Below are positions 34,965 through 44,226 of a stretch of 64,000 nt of DNA, piece by piece. The first letter of the stretch is position 1, and each line of letters opens with the position of its first letter. The position numbers and the translations under genes are program-made. Where the stretch lies: NCBI RefSeq assembly GCF_900094575.1, contig NZ_FMAE01000003.1:372001-436000 (forward strand), written 5' to 3'. The notes beneath the pieces were generated by a model. The model was not told the origin of the DNA, ran no database searches, and saw only the letters and a list, made by a program, of their open reading frames with translations. Source of the DNA: Bradyrhizobium yuanmingense (GTDB taxonomy: Bacteria; Pseudomonadota; Alphaproteobacteria; Rhizobiales; Xanthobacteraceae).

Positions 34965-36389
34965 ATGCGGTTCTTGCCGGTGTTTCTCGATCTCAAGGCC
35001 GGCCCGGTGGTCCTCATCGGGACGGGCGAGCTTTTGCGCGCCAAGCTGCGCGTGCTCGCCGCTGCCGGCGCGCGCCTGCGCGTGCATGCGATCGACGGCA
35101 ATCATGACCTTGGCCGGGGCTCCGAAGACTCCGCGCGCATCGAGATCGCGGCGGGCGATCCGCTCACGGCGGATCTTTCCGGCGTCATCGCCGTCGTTTG
35201 CGCCGGCGCAGGCGATGTCGGTGTCGCCATGTCGGCTCGCGCCAAAGCGGCTGGCCTGCCCGTCAACGTCATGGACGACCTCGAGCATTCCAGCTTCATC
35301 TTTCCGGCCATCGTCGATCGCGGCGATGTCGTGGTCGCGGTCGGCACGGGCGGCACCTCCCCGGTGGTGGCGCGGCGCGTGCGCGAGAAGATCGAGGCGC
35401 TGCTGCCGGCGCGCATTGGCGAGCTCGCCGAGTTCATCGGCACCTTCCGCAAGTCGATCAACGAGCGCATCGCCGAGTTTCCGTTGCGCCGCCGCTTCTG
35501 GGAGCGCGTCATCGACGGTCCGATCGGCGCCGCCGTGCTCGCCGGCCGCAACAGCGAAGCCGATGCATCGCTCAAGGCGATCTCCGATCCCACCGCGTTC
35601 GCGCGCGCCGACAAGCCGGAAGGCTCCGTCGCGCTGGTCGGCGCCGGACCCGGCGATCCCGATCTGCTCACCATCAAGGCGCTGCGCGCTTTGCAGGACG
35701 CCGACATCGTCTTCCATGACGAGCTGGTCTCGCCCGAGATTCTCGACCGCATTCGCCGCGACACCACGCGCGTTGCGGTCGGCCGCCGCGTCGGCAAGCC
35801 CGGCACCGGCCAGGACGCCATCAACAAGCGCATGATCGAGGCCGCGCAATCGGGCCAGCGCGTCGTGCGGTTGAAGGGCGGCGATCCCTTCGTGTTCGGC
35901 CGCGGCGGCGAAGAAGTGGAAGCGCTGCGCGCCGCCGGCATCGCCTATTCGATCATTCCCGGCATCACCGCAGGGCTCGGCGCCGCCGCCGATTTCGAGG
36001 TGCCGCTCACTTACCGCCACGAAGCGACCCGCATCACCTTCCTCACCGCACACAAGGGCCGCGATGCAGAGAACGTGGATTGGTCGACACTGACCGACAC
36101 CAAGATGACCGTCGTGGTCTACATGGGCATGACCGCAGCGCCCGCCGTGCGCGCAGGCTTGTTCGCGGCCGGCCGCTCGCCGGAGACGCCGGTCGGCGTG
36201 TTCGCCCGCGTCACGCGGCCCGATGCGCAAGGCGCAATTGGCACGCTGCGCGATCTGCCGGAACTGGTGCGGCGGATCCATGGCGGTCCCGCCATCCTCA
36301 TCATCGGCGACGTGGTCCGGCATGCCGGCTCGCTTCGCCGCCAGACACCCAAACAAATCATCTCTGACCTATTGGATGCAGCCGAATGA
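34965..36389 (+). CDS. cysG: Siroheme synthase CysG (fused)
   Basis: A 474-residue multifunctional enzyme that makes siroheme, the cofactor of CysI. The N-terminal NAD-dependent precorrin-2 dehydrogenase/ferrochelatase part (about 1-210) starts FLPVFLDLKAGPVVLIGTGE. The C-terminal SUMT methyltransferase part (about 220-465) has LVGAGPGDPDLLTIKALRAL and RLKGGDPFVFGRGGEE. The start is ATG 34965; the open frame upstream to 34860 overlaps the divergent control region. It overlaps the DUF2849 gene by 4 bp (ATGA). Confidence 0.95.
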   Translation: MRFLPVFLDLKAGPVVLIGTGELLRAKLRVLAAAGARLRVHAIDGNHDLGRGSEDSARIEIAAGDPLTADLSGVIAVVCAGAGDVGVAMSARAKAAGLPVNVMDDLEHSSFIFPAIVDRGDVVVAVGTGGTSPVVARRVREKIEALLPARIGELAEFIGTFRKSINERIAEFPLRRRFWERVIDGPIGAAVLAGRNSEADASLKAISDPTAFARADKPEGSVALVGAGPGDPDLLTIKALRALQDADIVFHDELVSPEILDRIRRDTTRVAVGRRVGKPGTGQDAINKRMIEAAQSGQRVVRLKGGDPFVFGRGGEEVEALRAAGIAYSIIPGITAGLGAAADFEVPLTYRHEATRITFLTAHKGRDAENVDWSTLTDTKMTVVVYMGMTAAPAVRAGLFAAGRSPETPVGVFARVTRPDAQGAIGTLRDLPELVRRIHGGPAILIIGDVVRHAGSLRRQTPKQIISDLLDAAE

Positions 36390-36703
36390 CCTCTCCGCTC
36401 GAACAAAAGAAGATCCGTATCGCCGGCCCCTCGGTCGTGACCGCCAACCGCACCTGGGACGGCATCGTGGTTTACCGCACCGCCGCCAACAGCTGGTCCG
36501 CCGAGCTGTCGGAAGCCGCGATCGTGCGCAACTCCGACGAGGCCAAGGCGTTGCTTGCGGAAGCCGTGGCCGATGACGTCGGCGCCATCGGCCCCTATAT
36601 CGCGCCGGTGCAGATCGGCGACGATGGCAAGGTCCAGCCCGGCAATCTGCGCGAGCAGATTCGCCGCACCGGCGTCACCATCGGACAGCCGGCCCAGGTT
36701 TAA
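36386..36703 (+). CDS. DUF2849 protein of the sulfite-reduction operon
   Basis: A 105-residue soluble protein. Visible features are the start IRIAGPSVVTANRTWDGIVVYRT (about 11-33), the central WSAELSEAAIVRNSDEAKALL and the GPYIAPVQI end region. DUF2849 is a small family repeatedly found next to cysI in alphaproteobacteria, as I recall, but has no proven role. It overlaps cysG by 4 bp and precedes cysI by 11 bp. A structural or electron-transfer support of sulfite reductase is possible. Confidence 0.9.
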   Translation: MTSPLEQKKIRIAGPSVVTANRTWDGIVVYRTAANSWSAELSEAAIVRNSDEAKALLAEAVADDVGAIGPYIAPVQIGDDGKVQPGNLREQIRRTGVTIGQPAQV

Positions 36704-36714
36704 GGCACCCACTT

Positions 36715-38370
36715 ATGTATGCTTACGACGAAATCGACCGCACGCTCGTCAACGAGCGCGTCTCGGAGTTCCGCGACCAGGTGAAGCGGCGCCTTTCCGG
36801 CGAGCTCACCGAGGACGAGTTCAAGATCCTGCGTTTGCAGAACGGCGTCTATCTGCAGCTGCACGCTTATATGTTCCGCGTCGCGATTCCCTATGGCACT
36901 CTGGCGACGAACCAGATGCGGGCGCTCGCCCATGTCGCGCGCAAATACGATCGCGGCTACGGCCACTTCACCACGCGGCAGAATATCCAGTTCAACTGGA
37001 TCAAGCTCGCCGAGCTGCCGGATGCACTCGAAGACCTCGCCAAGGTCGGCATCCACGCGATGCAGACCTCCGGCAACAACATGCGCAACGTCACCTCGGA
37101 CCAGTGGGCCGGCGTCGCGCCGGGCGAGATCGAGGATCCGCGCATCTGGTCGGAGCTGATCCGCCAGCACACCACGTTGCATCCGGAATTCTCGTTCCTG
37201 CCGCGCAAGTTCAAGATCGCGATCACCGCCTCGGACCACGACCGCGCCGCGATCAAGATCCACGACATCGGCCTCCGCTTGATCAAGAACGAAAAGGGCG
37301 AGACCGGCTTCGAGGTTTTGGTCGGCGGCGGTCTCGGCCGCACGCCGTTCATCGCCAAGACCATCAAGCACTTCGTGCACGGCCGCGACATCCTCAGCTA
37401 CATCGAGGCGATCTTACGCGTCTACAATCAGTACGGCCGCCGCGACAACATCTACAAGGCGCGCATCAAGATCCTGGTGCACGAGCTCGGCATCGAGAAA
37501 TTCTCGCGCGAGGTCGAGGACGAGTGGCAGCACATTCGCAACTCCTCGCTCCAGATCGACGAGGAGGTGATCGAGGACATCCGCTCGCGCTTCACTTATC
37601 CGGTCTACGAGAAGCTGCCGCACATGCCGGACGAGCTGCGCCAGGCCGCGGCCGACCCTGATTTCGAGGCATGGCGCAAGAACTCGGTGGCCCCGCACAA
37701 GGTGCAGGGTTACTCCATCGTCACGATCTCGCTGAAGCCGACCGGCGGGCCTCCGGGCGATGCCACCGCCGAGCAGATGGACGCGCTGGCAGATCTTGCC
37801 GACAAATATTCCTTCGGCGAGATCCGCGTCGGCCACGAGCAGAATCTAGCGCTGCCGCACGTCGCCAAGCGCGACCTGCCGGCACTGTGGAAGGCGCTCG
37901 ACAAGCTCGGGCTGGCGACGCCCAACGTCAACCTGATCACCGACATCATCGCTTGCCCCGGGCTCGACTATTGCTCGCTGGCGAATGCCCGCTCGATTCC
38001 GATCGCGCAGGAGCTGACGCGGCGCTTCGCCAATCACGAGCTCGCTAACCTGATCGGCCGTCTGCACATCAACATCTCCGGCTGCATCAATGCCTGCGGC
38101 CATCACCATGTCGGCCATATCGGCATTCTCGGCGTCGAGAAGAACGGCGAGGAGGTCTACCAGATCACCATCGGCGGCCGTGCCGACGAGAACGCCGCGC
38201 TCGGCACCCTGATCGGTCCCGGCGTCAAGTTCGACGAGGTCGCCGACGTGGTCGAGGATATCGTGGAAGCCTATCTGGCGCTGCGCGAGCGGCCCGAGGA
38301 ACTGTTCATGGACACGGTGAAGCGCCTGGGCGTCGAACCCTTCAAGGAGCGCGTCTATGCCACTCGTTAA
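36715..38370 (+). CDS. cysI: Nitrite/sulfite reductase, hemoprotein subunit
   Basis: A 551-residue siroheme and 4Fe-4S enzyme that reduces sulfite to sulfide with six electrons. The cluster ligands are visible as CPGLDYC and GCINACGHH (about residues 418-424 and 459-467). Substrate-binding arginines lie in TRQNIQFNWI and GNNMRNVTSD. The context with cysG and cysH supports sulfite rather than nitrite as substrate. No CysJ flavoprotein is present, so ferredoxin or another donor probably feeds it. The last 14 bp overlap the DUF934 gene. Confidence 0.95.
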   Translation: MYAYDEIDRTLVNERVSEFRDQVKRRLSGELTEDEFKILRLQNGVYLQLHAYMFRVAIPYGTLATNQMRALAHVARKYDRGYGHFTTRQNIQFNWIKLAELPDALEDLAKVGIHAMQTSGNNMRNVTSDQWAGVAPGEIEDPRIWSELIRQHTTLHPEFSFLPRKFKIAITASDHDRAAIKIHDIGLRLIKNEKGETGFEVLVGGGLGRTPFIAKTIKHFVHGRDILSYIEAILRVYNQYGRRDNIYKARIKILVHELGIEKFSREVEDEWQHIRNSSLQIDEEVIEDIRSRFTYPVYEKLPHMPDELRQAAADPDFEAWRKNSVAPHKVQGYSIVTISLKPTGGPPGDATAEQMDALADLADKYSFGEIRVGHEQNLALPHVAKRDLPALWKALDKLGLATPNVNLITDIIACPGLDYCSLANARSIPIAQELTRRFANHELANLIGRLHINISGCINACGHHHVGHIGILGVEKNGEEVYQITIGGRADENAALGTLIGPGVKFDEVADVVEDIVEAYLALRERPEELFMDTVKRLGVEPFKERVYATR

Positions 38371-38872
38371 TGGCGGAAAGATCACGGACGACCGCTTCGT
38401 CAAGCTCGCCGTCGACACGCCGCTGCCCGAGGGCGGCGACATCCTGGTGCCCGCCGAGCGCTTCCTCGGCGAGGCCGAGGGCTTGCTCAAGCGCGCCGGA
38501 AAGGTCGGGGTGATCTGGCCCAACAATCGCGACATCGCCGAGCTCGTGCCGTATCTCGGCCAGATCGCCGCCGTCGCGCTGGTGTTCCCGACCTTCCGTG
38601 ACGGGCGCGCCTACAGCCAGGCGCGGCTGCTGCGCGAACGTTACAACTACCGCGGCGAATTGCGCGCGACCGGTCAGGTGCTGCGCGACCAGTTCGTGTT
38701 CATGCTGCGCGCCGGCTTCGATGCCTTCGAGGTCAAGAAGCAGGCCGATGCGGAGGCCTTCATGCAGACCGCGAAGCGCTATTCGGTGTTCTACCAGCCG
38801 ACCGGCGATGGCCGCATCACCGCGCTGCACCGGCGCATGCAATTGCGCCACTCCGAAGGGGTCGGCACGTGA
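38357..38872 (+). CDS. DUF934 protein (CysI partner)
   Basis: A 171-residue soluble protein. Family features: VGVIWPNNRDIAELVPYL (about 49-66), FPTFRDGRAYSQARLLRERYNYRGELRATGQVLRDQ (split here as FPTFRDGRAYSQARLLRER then YNYRGELRATG). DUF934 proteins accompany cysI and cysH in many proteobacteria; some annotate them as 'oxidoreductase' without proof. It overlaps cysI by 14 bp and cysH by 4 bp (GTGA), the tightest coupling in the operon. Confidence 0.92.
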   Translation: MPLVNGGKITDDRFVKLAVDTPLPEGGDILVPAERFLGEAEGLLKRAGKVGVIWPNNRDIAELVPYLGQIAAVALVFPTFRDGRAYSQARLLRERYNYRGELRATGQVLRDQFVFMLRAGFDAFEVKKQADAEAFMQTAKRYSVFYQPTGDGRITALHRRMQLRHSEGVGT

Positions 38873-39594
38873 ACGCGATCGCGCCTCAGGTTTCGCCCGT
38901 GTCTGCGCTACCTTCGGCGGACGAGCTCGATCGCGCCTTGCGCGATGCCTCGCCTGCGGAGGTCATTGCCGCGGCGCTGAAGACGGTCGGGCGCGAGAAG
39001 CTTGCGCTGGTGTCCTCGTTCGGTACTGAATCGGCGACGCTGTTGAAGGTCATGTCGGATGTCGATCCCGCAATCCCCGTGATCTTTCTCGACACCGGCT
39101 GGTTGTTCGAGGAGACGCTGGCCTATCGCGATACGCTCATTGCGACGCTGGGCCTGAAGGACGTTCGCTCGATCAAGCCGGCCGAGGAGACGCTGTTGCG
39201 CGAAGACCCCGACCGCGACCTCTGGTTCTCCGATCCCGATGCCTGCTGCCGCATCCGCAAGGTCGAGCCGCTGGCGCGTGCGCTGAAGCCGTTCGGCGCC
39301 TGGCTCAACGGCCGCAAGCGCTTTCAGGGCAATGCGCGCGCCGACATTCCGGTCGTCGAGGACGACGGCGCGCGGCTGAAGTTCAATCCCTTCGCCAACG
39401 TCTCGCGCGAGGAGATCGAGGCGATCTTCACCCGCGCTAAATTGCCGCGGCACCCTCTGGTTGTGTCAGGATTCCTGTCGGTTGGGTGTATGCCTTGCAC
39501 CAGCAGAACGACTGAGGGCGAGGATGCACGCGCCGGCCGGTGGCGCGGCCGGGCCAAGACAGAATGCGGCATCCATACGATGAAGACTTCGTAG
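38869..39594 (+). CDS. cysH: Adenylylsulfate (APS) reductase
   Basis: A 241-residue PAPS/APS reductase-fold enzyme. The PP-loop analogue is LVSSFGTESATLL (48-60). Cys126-Cys127 (DACCRIRK), Cys207 and Cys210 (GCMPC) are the four ligands of a 4Fe-4S cluster, which marks the assimilatory APS reductase subgroup; the catalytic Cys233 is in TECGIHT. It therefore reduces APS directly to sulfite with thioredoxin. The start is GTG 38869 overlapping DUF934. Alternative: PAPS reductase, unlikely because of the CC/CxxC pairs. Confidence 0.95.
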   Translation: MNAIAPQVSPVSALPSADELDRALRDASPAEVIAAALKTVGREKLALVSSFGTESATLLKVMSDVDPAIPVIFLDTGWLFEETLAYRDTLIATLGLKDVRSIKPAEETLLREDPDRDLWFSDPDACCRIRKVEPLARALKPFGAWLNGRKRFQGNARADIPVVEDDGARLKFNPFANVSREEIEAIFTRAKLPRHPLVVSGFLSVGCMPCTSRTTEGEDARAGRWRGRAKTECGIHTMKTS

Positions 39595-39714
39595 CACAGT
39601 CACGCTGCGAGCTAGCGAACAAGAAAATCGGGTTCCGTTGACACAAGAGCGTTTCGCCACGAGTTATGCCTGCCGTCGATGACGCCGATGTCGTCGAGGT
39701 GAATGGAGATGGAC

Positions 39715-40716
39715 ATGATGCGCCGTATCGTTCCGCTCGCCGCAGGATTGCTCGCGACGGGGTTCTGGGCAGGCTCGGCTCTGGCCGCCGACATCAATTT
39801 GCTGAACGTGTCGTACGATCCGACGCGCGAGCTCTATGTCGAGTTCAACAAGGCGTTCGCGAGCGCCTACCAGAAGGAAACCGGCAAGAGCGTCGAGATC
39901 AAGCAGTCGCACGGCGGCAGCGGCTCGCAGGCGCGCGCGGTGATCGACGGCTTGCAGGCCGATGTGGTGACGCTTGCGCTGGCCTATGACATCGACGCTA
40001 TCGCGAGCAAGCGCCTCACCGCGACGGATTGGCAGAAGCGGCTGCCGCAGAATTCGTCGCCCTACACGTCGACCATCGTGTTCTTGGTGCGCAAGGGCAA
40101 TCCCAAGGGCATCAAGGACTGGGATGATCTGATCAAGCCGGACGTTGCCATCATCACCCCGAACCCGAAAACGTCGGGCGGCGCGCGCTGGAATTATCTG
40201 GCCGCCTGGGGCTTTGCGCAGATGAAATACGGTTCAACCGACAAGGCCAAGGACTTCGTTGGGAAGCTCTTCCAGCAGGTGCCGGTGCTCGATACCGGCG
40301 CCCGGGGCGCCACTGTGACCTTTGTCGAGCGCGGCGTCGGTGACGTGCTGCTCGCCTGGGAGAACGAGGCGTTCCTGGCCCTCAAGGAATTCGGTGCGAA
40401 CAAGTTCGAGATCGTTGCACCGCCGCAGTCGATCCTCGCCGAGCCGCCGGTCGCGATCGTGGACAAGGTTGCCGACAAAAAGGGCACCCGCAATGCGGCT
40501 GACGCCTACCTCCAATACTGGTACACCAAGGAAGGGCAGGAAATCGCCGCGCGCAATTTCTACCGTCCGCGTGATGCCGAGACCGCCAAAAAGTACGAAA
40601 ATGCCTTCGCCAAGGTCGAGCTGTTCACGATCGACGACGTCTTCGGCGGCTGGACCAAGGCACAGAAGGAACATTTTGCAGACGGCGGCGTTTTCGATCA
40701 GATTTACAAGAACTGA
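39715..40716 (+). CDS. Sulfate ABC transporter periplasmic binding protein
   Basis: A 333-residue periplasmic binding protein (Sbp/CysP type). A signal peptide covers about 1-25 (WAGSALA^A). Family features: [52 protein letters not shown] and [17 protein letters not shown]. Four ATGs cluster at 39703, 39709, 39715 and 39718; GGAG at 39705-39708 favours 39715. It is followed by the permease and ATPase genes in order. I leave the symbol blank because Sbp and CysP cannot be told apart safely here. Confidence 0.93.
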   Translation: MMRRIVPLAAGLLATGFWAGSALAADINLLNVSYDPTRELYVEFNKAFASAYQKETGKSVEIKQSHGGSGSQARAVIDGLQADVVTLALAYDIDAIASKRLTATDWQKRLPQNSSPYTSTIVFLVRKGNPKGIKDWDDLIKPDVAIITPNPKTSGGARWNYLAAWGFAQMKYGSTDKAKDFVGKLFQQVPVLDTGARGATVTFVERGVGDVLLAWENEAFLALKEFGANKFEIVAPPQSILAEPPVAIVDKVADKKGTRNAADAYLQYWYTKEGQEIAARNFYRPRDAETAKKYENAFAKVELFTIDDVFGGWTKAQKEHFADGGVFDQIYKN

Positions 40717-40753
40717 TCGGGCGCTGTCGTAGGGGGCTTTAGCAGGGGGCCTG

Positions 40754-41590
40754 GTGAGCGCACTCGCAGCACGACGCCGGACATTGCCGGGCTTCGGTCT
40801 CACCATGGGACTGACGCTTTCCTGGCTGTCCGTGATCATCCTGATTCCACTCGCCGGCCTGTTCCTGAGATCGCTTGAGCTCAGCCCCGAGCAGTTCTGG
40901 AACATCCTCTCCAGCCGCCGCACCCTGAACGCGCTCCGCGTCTCGTTCGGCCTCGCCTTTGCGGCGGCTTGCGTCAATCTGGTGATGGGCAGCATCATCG
41001 TCTGGGCGCTGGTGCGCTACCGCTTCCCCGGCCGCCGCATCTTCGATGCCATCGTCGACGTGCCGTTTGCGCTGCCGACGGCGGTGGCCGGCGTCGCGCT
41101 GACGGCGCTGTTCGCCGAGAAGGGCTGGCTGGGGGCGCCGCTCGCCGCGCTCGGCCTCAAGGTGGCGTTCACGCCGGTCGGCATCTTCGTCGCCATGATC
41201 TTCATCGGCATTCCCTTCGTTGTCCGCACCGTGCAGCCGGTGCTGCAGGATCTCGACCCTGAAATCGAGGAAGCCGCGGGCAGCCTGGGGGCCAGCCGCT
41301 TGCAGACCATCGTTCGCGTGATCCTGCCTTCGCTCGCGCCGGCGCTGCTCACGGGCCTCGCGCTCGCCTTCGCCCGCGCGGTCGGTGAATACGGCTCGGT
41401 GATCTTCATCGCCGGCAATCTGCCCAACGTCTCCGAGATCGCGCCGCTCTTGATCGTGATACGCCTGTCCGAATTCCGTTACGCCGATGCGACCGCGATT
41501 GCGGTGGTCATGCTGGTCGTCTCCTTCGTCATCATCTTCGCGGTCAATCGGCTCCAGCGCTGGGCGCAGAGCCGGATCCCGGCGCGCTGA
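40754..41590 (+). CDS. cysT: Sulfate ABC transporter permease CysT
   Basis: A 278-residue inner-membrane permease with six hydrophobic segments. The ATPase-contacting loop EEAAGSLGASRLQTIVRVILPSL (about 174-196) is the EAA motif. PFALPTAVAGVALTALF is typical of CysT/CysU. The start is GTG 40754 with GGGGG upstream. It forms the sulfate channel with CysW. Confidence 0.95.
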   Translation: MSALAARRRTLPGFGLTMGLTLSWLSVIILIPLAGLFLRSLELSPEQFWNILSSRRTLNALRVSFGLAFAAACVNLVMGSIIVWALVRYRFPGRRIFDAIVDVPFALPTAVAGVALTALFAEKGWLGAPLAALGLKVAFTPVGIFVAMIFIGIPFVVRTVQPVLQDLDPEIEEAAGSLGASRLQTIVRVILPSLAPALLTGLALAFARAVGEYGSVIFIAGNLPNVSEIAPLLIVIRLSEFRYADATAIAVVMLVVSFVIIFAVNRLQRWAQSRIPAR

Positions 41591-41599
41591 GGGCGGACC

Positions 41600-42511
41600 A
41601 TGACGATGCAGATCGCAGATTCCGTGTCGCTCTCGGCCTCCGACTCGCAGGCACGCGCGCACGCGGCGGCGGCGCGGAACAATTTGCGCACCGAGCCGCG
41701 CGCTGTCCGCATCGTCATCATCACGCTGGCGTTGCTGTTTCTCACCGTCTTCGTCGTGCTGCCGCTGGTCGTCGTGTTCGCGCAGGCATTTTCGCGCGGC
41801 ATCCTCGCCTATTTCGCCGCGCTCGCCGAGCCGGAGGCGATGGCGGCGATCAAGCTGACGTTGATCGTCGCGGCGATCTCGGTCGGGCTCAATCTGGTGT
41901 TCGGCCTCGTCGCCGCCTGGGCGATTGCAAAATTCGAGTTTCCGGGCAAGACCTTCCTGATCACGCTGATCGACCTGCCGTTCTCGGTCAGCCCGGTGAT
42001 CTCGGGCCTCGTCTTCGTGCTATTGTTCGGCGCGCAAGGCTATTTCGGCAGCTGGCTGCGCGAGCACGACATCCAGATCCTGTTCGCGGTCCCCGGCATC
42101 GCGCTCGCCACCACCTTCGTGACCTTCCCCTTCGTGGCGCGCGCGCTGATCCCCCTGATGCAGGAGCAGGGCACGCAGGAGGAGGAGGCCGCGATCTCGC
42201 TCGGCGCCTCCGGCCTGCAGACCTTCTTCCGCGTCACCCTGCCCAACATCAAATGGGGCGTGCTCTACGGCGTCCTGCTCTGCAACGCGCGCGCGATGGG
42301 CGAGTTCGGTGCGGTCTCCGTCGTCTCCGGCCACATCCGCGGCGAGACCAACACCATGCCGCTCTTGGTCGAGATCCTCTACAACGAATACCAGTTCGTC
42401 GCCGCTTTCGCGATCGCCTCGCTGCTCGCAATGCTGGCGCTGATCACGCTGATCGCAAAAACCGTTCTCGAACGTCATCTCGACGAAGGACAAGACGCCA
42501 GTGACCATTGA
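41600..42511 (+). CDS. cysW: Sulfate ABC transporter permease CysW
   Basis: A 303-residue permease with six hydrophobic segments. The EAA loop reads [24 protein letters not shown], and [25 protein letters not shown] near the C-terminus is a CysW signature. The hydrophilic start of about 35 residues is longer than usual; Met3 is another start. The end overlaps cysA by 11 bp. Confidence 0.95.
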   Translation: MTMQIADSVSLSASDSQARAHAAAARNNLRTEPRAVRIVIITLALLFLTVFVVLPLVVVFAQAFSRGILAYFAALAEPEAMAAIKLTLIVAAISVGLNLVFGLVAAWAIAKFEFPGKTFLITLIDLPFSVSPVISGLVFVLLFGAQGYFGSWLREHDIQILFAVPGIALATTFVTFPFVARALIPLMQEQGTQEEEAAISLGASGLQTFFRVTLPNIKWGVLYGVLLCNARAMGEFGAVSVVSGHIRGETNTMPLLVEILYNEYQFVAAFAIASLLAMLALITLIAKTVLERHLDEGQDASDH

Positions 42512-43535
42512 AGTCAAGAATCTCGTCAAGAAATTCGGCAGTTTTGCAGCCCTCGACGGCGTCGATCTCAAGGTCAATGACGGTGAGCTGCTGGCGCTGC
42601 TCGGCCCGTCCGGCTCCGGCAAGACCACCTTGCTGCGGATCATCGCCGGCCTCGACTGGCCGGACTCGGGCGAAGTCTCCTTCAACGGTGAGGACGCGCT
42701 GGCGCAAGGAGCCCGCGAGCGCCACGTCGGCTTCGTGTTCCAGCACTATGCGTTGTTCCGCCACATGACGGTGTTCGAGAACGTTGCCTTTGGCCTCCGC
42801 GTGCAGCCGCGCGCGGTCCGAAAGGATGAGGCTGCGATACGCTCGCGCGTCAAGGAGCTGCTCGATCTGGTGCAGCTCGACTGGCTCGCCGACCGCTATC
42901 CAAGCCAGCTCTCCGGCGGCCAGCGTCAGCGCATCGCGCTCGCCCGTGCGCTTGCGATCGAGCCGCGCATCCTCCTGCTCGATGAACCCTTCGGCGCGCT
43001 CGACGCCAAGGTGCGCAAGGAGCTGCGCAAATGGCTGCGCTCGCTGCATCACGAGATCCACGTCACCTCGATCTTCGTCACGCACGATCAGGAGGAGGCG
43101 CTGGAAGTCGCCAACCGCGTCGTGGTGATGGACAAGGGACGGATCGAGCAGATCGGCTCGCCCGACGACGTCTACGACAATCCGGCGACTGCGTTCGTGC
43201 ACGGCTTCATTGGCGAATCCATCGTGCTGCCGATCCAGATCGGCGATGGTGCGATCCGGCTCGGCGACCGGCAGCTCGATCTGGCGGCCGATGGGCTTGC
43301 GCCTGGCGCGTCGAAGCTGTTCGTGCGGCGACATGACATGCTGGTCGGCCCGCCCGGCAGCGGCGCCTTCGAGGGCGCGGTCCAGCACGTCCGCAATTTC
43401 GGTCCGGTGCAGCGGGCGGAAGTAGCCCTGTCCGGCGGCGAGACCATCGAAATCGACGCCCCCCGCGACAAGGAACTGCGCGCCGGCGACACCATCGGCC
43501 TCAATCCGCGTCGCTACCGGATTTTTGCGGGCTAA
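42501..43535 (+). CDS. cysA: Sulfate ABC transporter ATP-binding protein CysA
   Basis: A 344-residue ABC ATPase. Walker A GPSGSGKT (35-42), Q-loop [20 protein letters not shown], signature [15 protein letters not shown], Walker [12 protein letters not shown] and His in VTHDQEE are intact. A TOBE-like C-terminal domain follows (about 235-344). The start is GTG 42501. A hairpin follows after 5 bp and probably ends the operon. Confidence 0.96.
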   Translation: MTIEVKNLVKKFGSFAALDGVDLKVNDGELLALLGPSGSGKTTLLRIIAGLDWPDSGEVSFNGEDALAQGARERHVGFVFQHYALFRHMTVFENVAFGLRVQPRAVRKDEAAIRSRVKELLDLVQLDWLADRYPSQLSGGQRQRIALARALAIEPRILLLDEPFGALDAKVRKELRKWLRSLHHEIHVTSIFVTHDQEEALEVANRVVVMDKGRIEQIGSPDDVYDNPATAFVHGFIGESIVLPIQIGDGAIRLGDRQLDLAADGLAPGASKLFVRRHDMLVGPPGSGAFEGAVQHVRNFGPVQRAEVALSGGETIEIDAPRDKELRAGDTIGLNPRRYRIFAG

Positions 43536-43540
43536 GCCCC

Positions 43541-43567
43541 GCCGTCATTCCGCCGCGGAATGACGGC
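43541..43567 (+). terminator. Hairpin after cysA (candidate terminator)
   Basis: An 11-bp perfect stem, GCCGTCATTCC (43541-43551) and GGAATGACGGC (43557-43567), has a GCCGC loop. The tail TCAAATTCTCTTC is only moderately T-rich. The same CGTCATTCC arm recurs at 63791, so it may also be a repeat unit. Confidence 0.55.
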
Positions 43568-43643
43568 TCAAATTCTCTTCAAAATTCACCTTTCAGCCAT
43601 TGTTGGTATGCAACAACAGCCCCTCATTTGGGGGCCCCGATTC

Positions 43644-44147
43644 ATGCGCGCTGCGGCCGCAATTCTGATCATGTTGCTGCTCGCCGGCTGTGCCGGCAAC
43701 GAAGCGCCGGTCCAGCAGCCGTCGATGTATGCCGACATGGCGGTCCCGGGCTCCAAGCTCGACGTCCAGGCAGCTGCGATCATGATCTCGCAATACCGCC
43801 AGAACAACGGGCTCGGTACGGTCGTGGTCGACCCGGATTTGACTCGGCTCGCCGAATCCCAATCGGGCGCGATGGCGGCGGCCAACAAGATGGACCACGA
43901 CGTCCGCGCGCCGCTCGCCAAGCGTCTGGCCTCTGGCGGTTATCCTGCCACCGTGGCGGTCGAGAACATTTCGGCCGGCTATCATACGCTGGCGGAAGCG
44001 TTTTCCGGCTGGCGCGACTCGCCTCCGCACCGCGCGAACATGCTCAAGAGCGGTGTCACAAAATTGGGCATCGCGGCGAGCTATGCTCCAGGCACCAAAT
44101 ACAAGGTGTTCTGGACCATGATCCTGGCCTCCACCGAGCCTCGATAA
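43644..44147 (+). CDS. CAP-domain (SCP-like) lipoprotein
   Basis: A 167-residue lipoprotein. Lipobox LLAGC (about 12-16) follows a short hydrophobic signal, with Cys16 as the lipidation site. The CAP domain spans about 38-160. His and Glu of the typical pocket lie in KMDHDVRAPLAKRL and AVENISAGYHTLAEAFSGWRDSPPHRANML. The function of bacterial CAP proteins is mostly unknown; envelope binding is likely. ATG 43644 is chosen for the lipobox; an open frame from 43560 starts inside the cysA hairpin and is rejected. Confidence 0.9.
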   Translation: MRAAAAILIMLLLAGCAGNEAPVQQPSMYADMAVPGSKLDVQAAAIMISQYRQNNGLGTVVVDPDLTRLAESQSGAMAAANKMDHDVRAPLAKRLASGGYPATVAVENISAGYHTLAEAFSGWRDSPPHRANMLKSGVTKLGIAASYAPGTKYKVFWTMILASTEPR

Positions 44148-44226
44148 GCCAGACTTGATCCCGGGGATGCATTGACGTCGCGGCGGAGTGTCGCCACGGT
44201 GGCCAGCCTTTTGCTATTGTTCCCGC

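Noticed and set aside
34854..36356. A 500-codon minus-strand frame opposite cysG
   Set aside because: Same antisense effect; cysG motifs are clear on the plus strand.
43560..43643. Upstream start at 43560 for the CAP lipoprotein
   Set aside because: That start lies inside the hairpin after cysA and would place the lipobox too far from the N-terminus.
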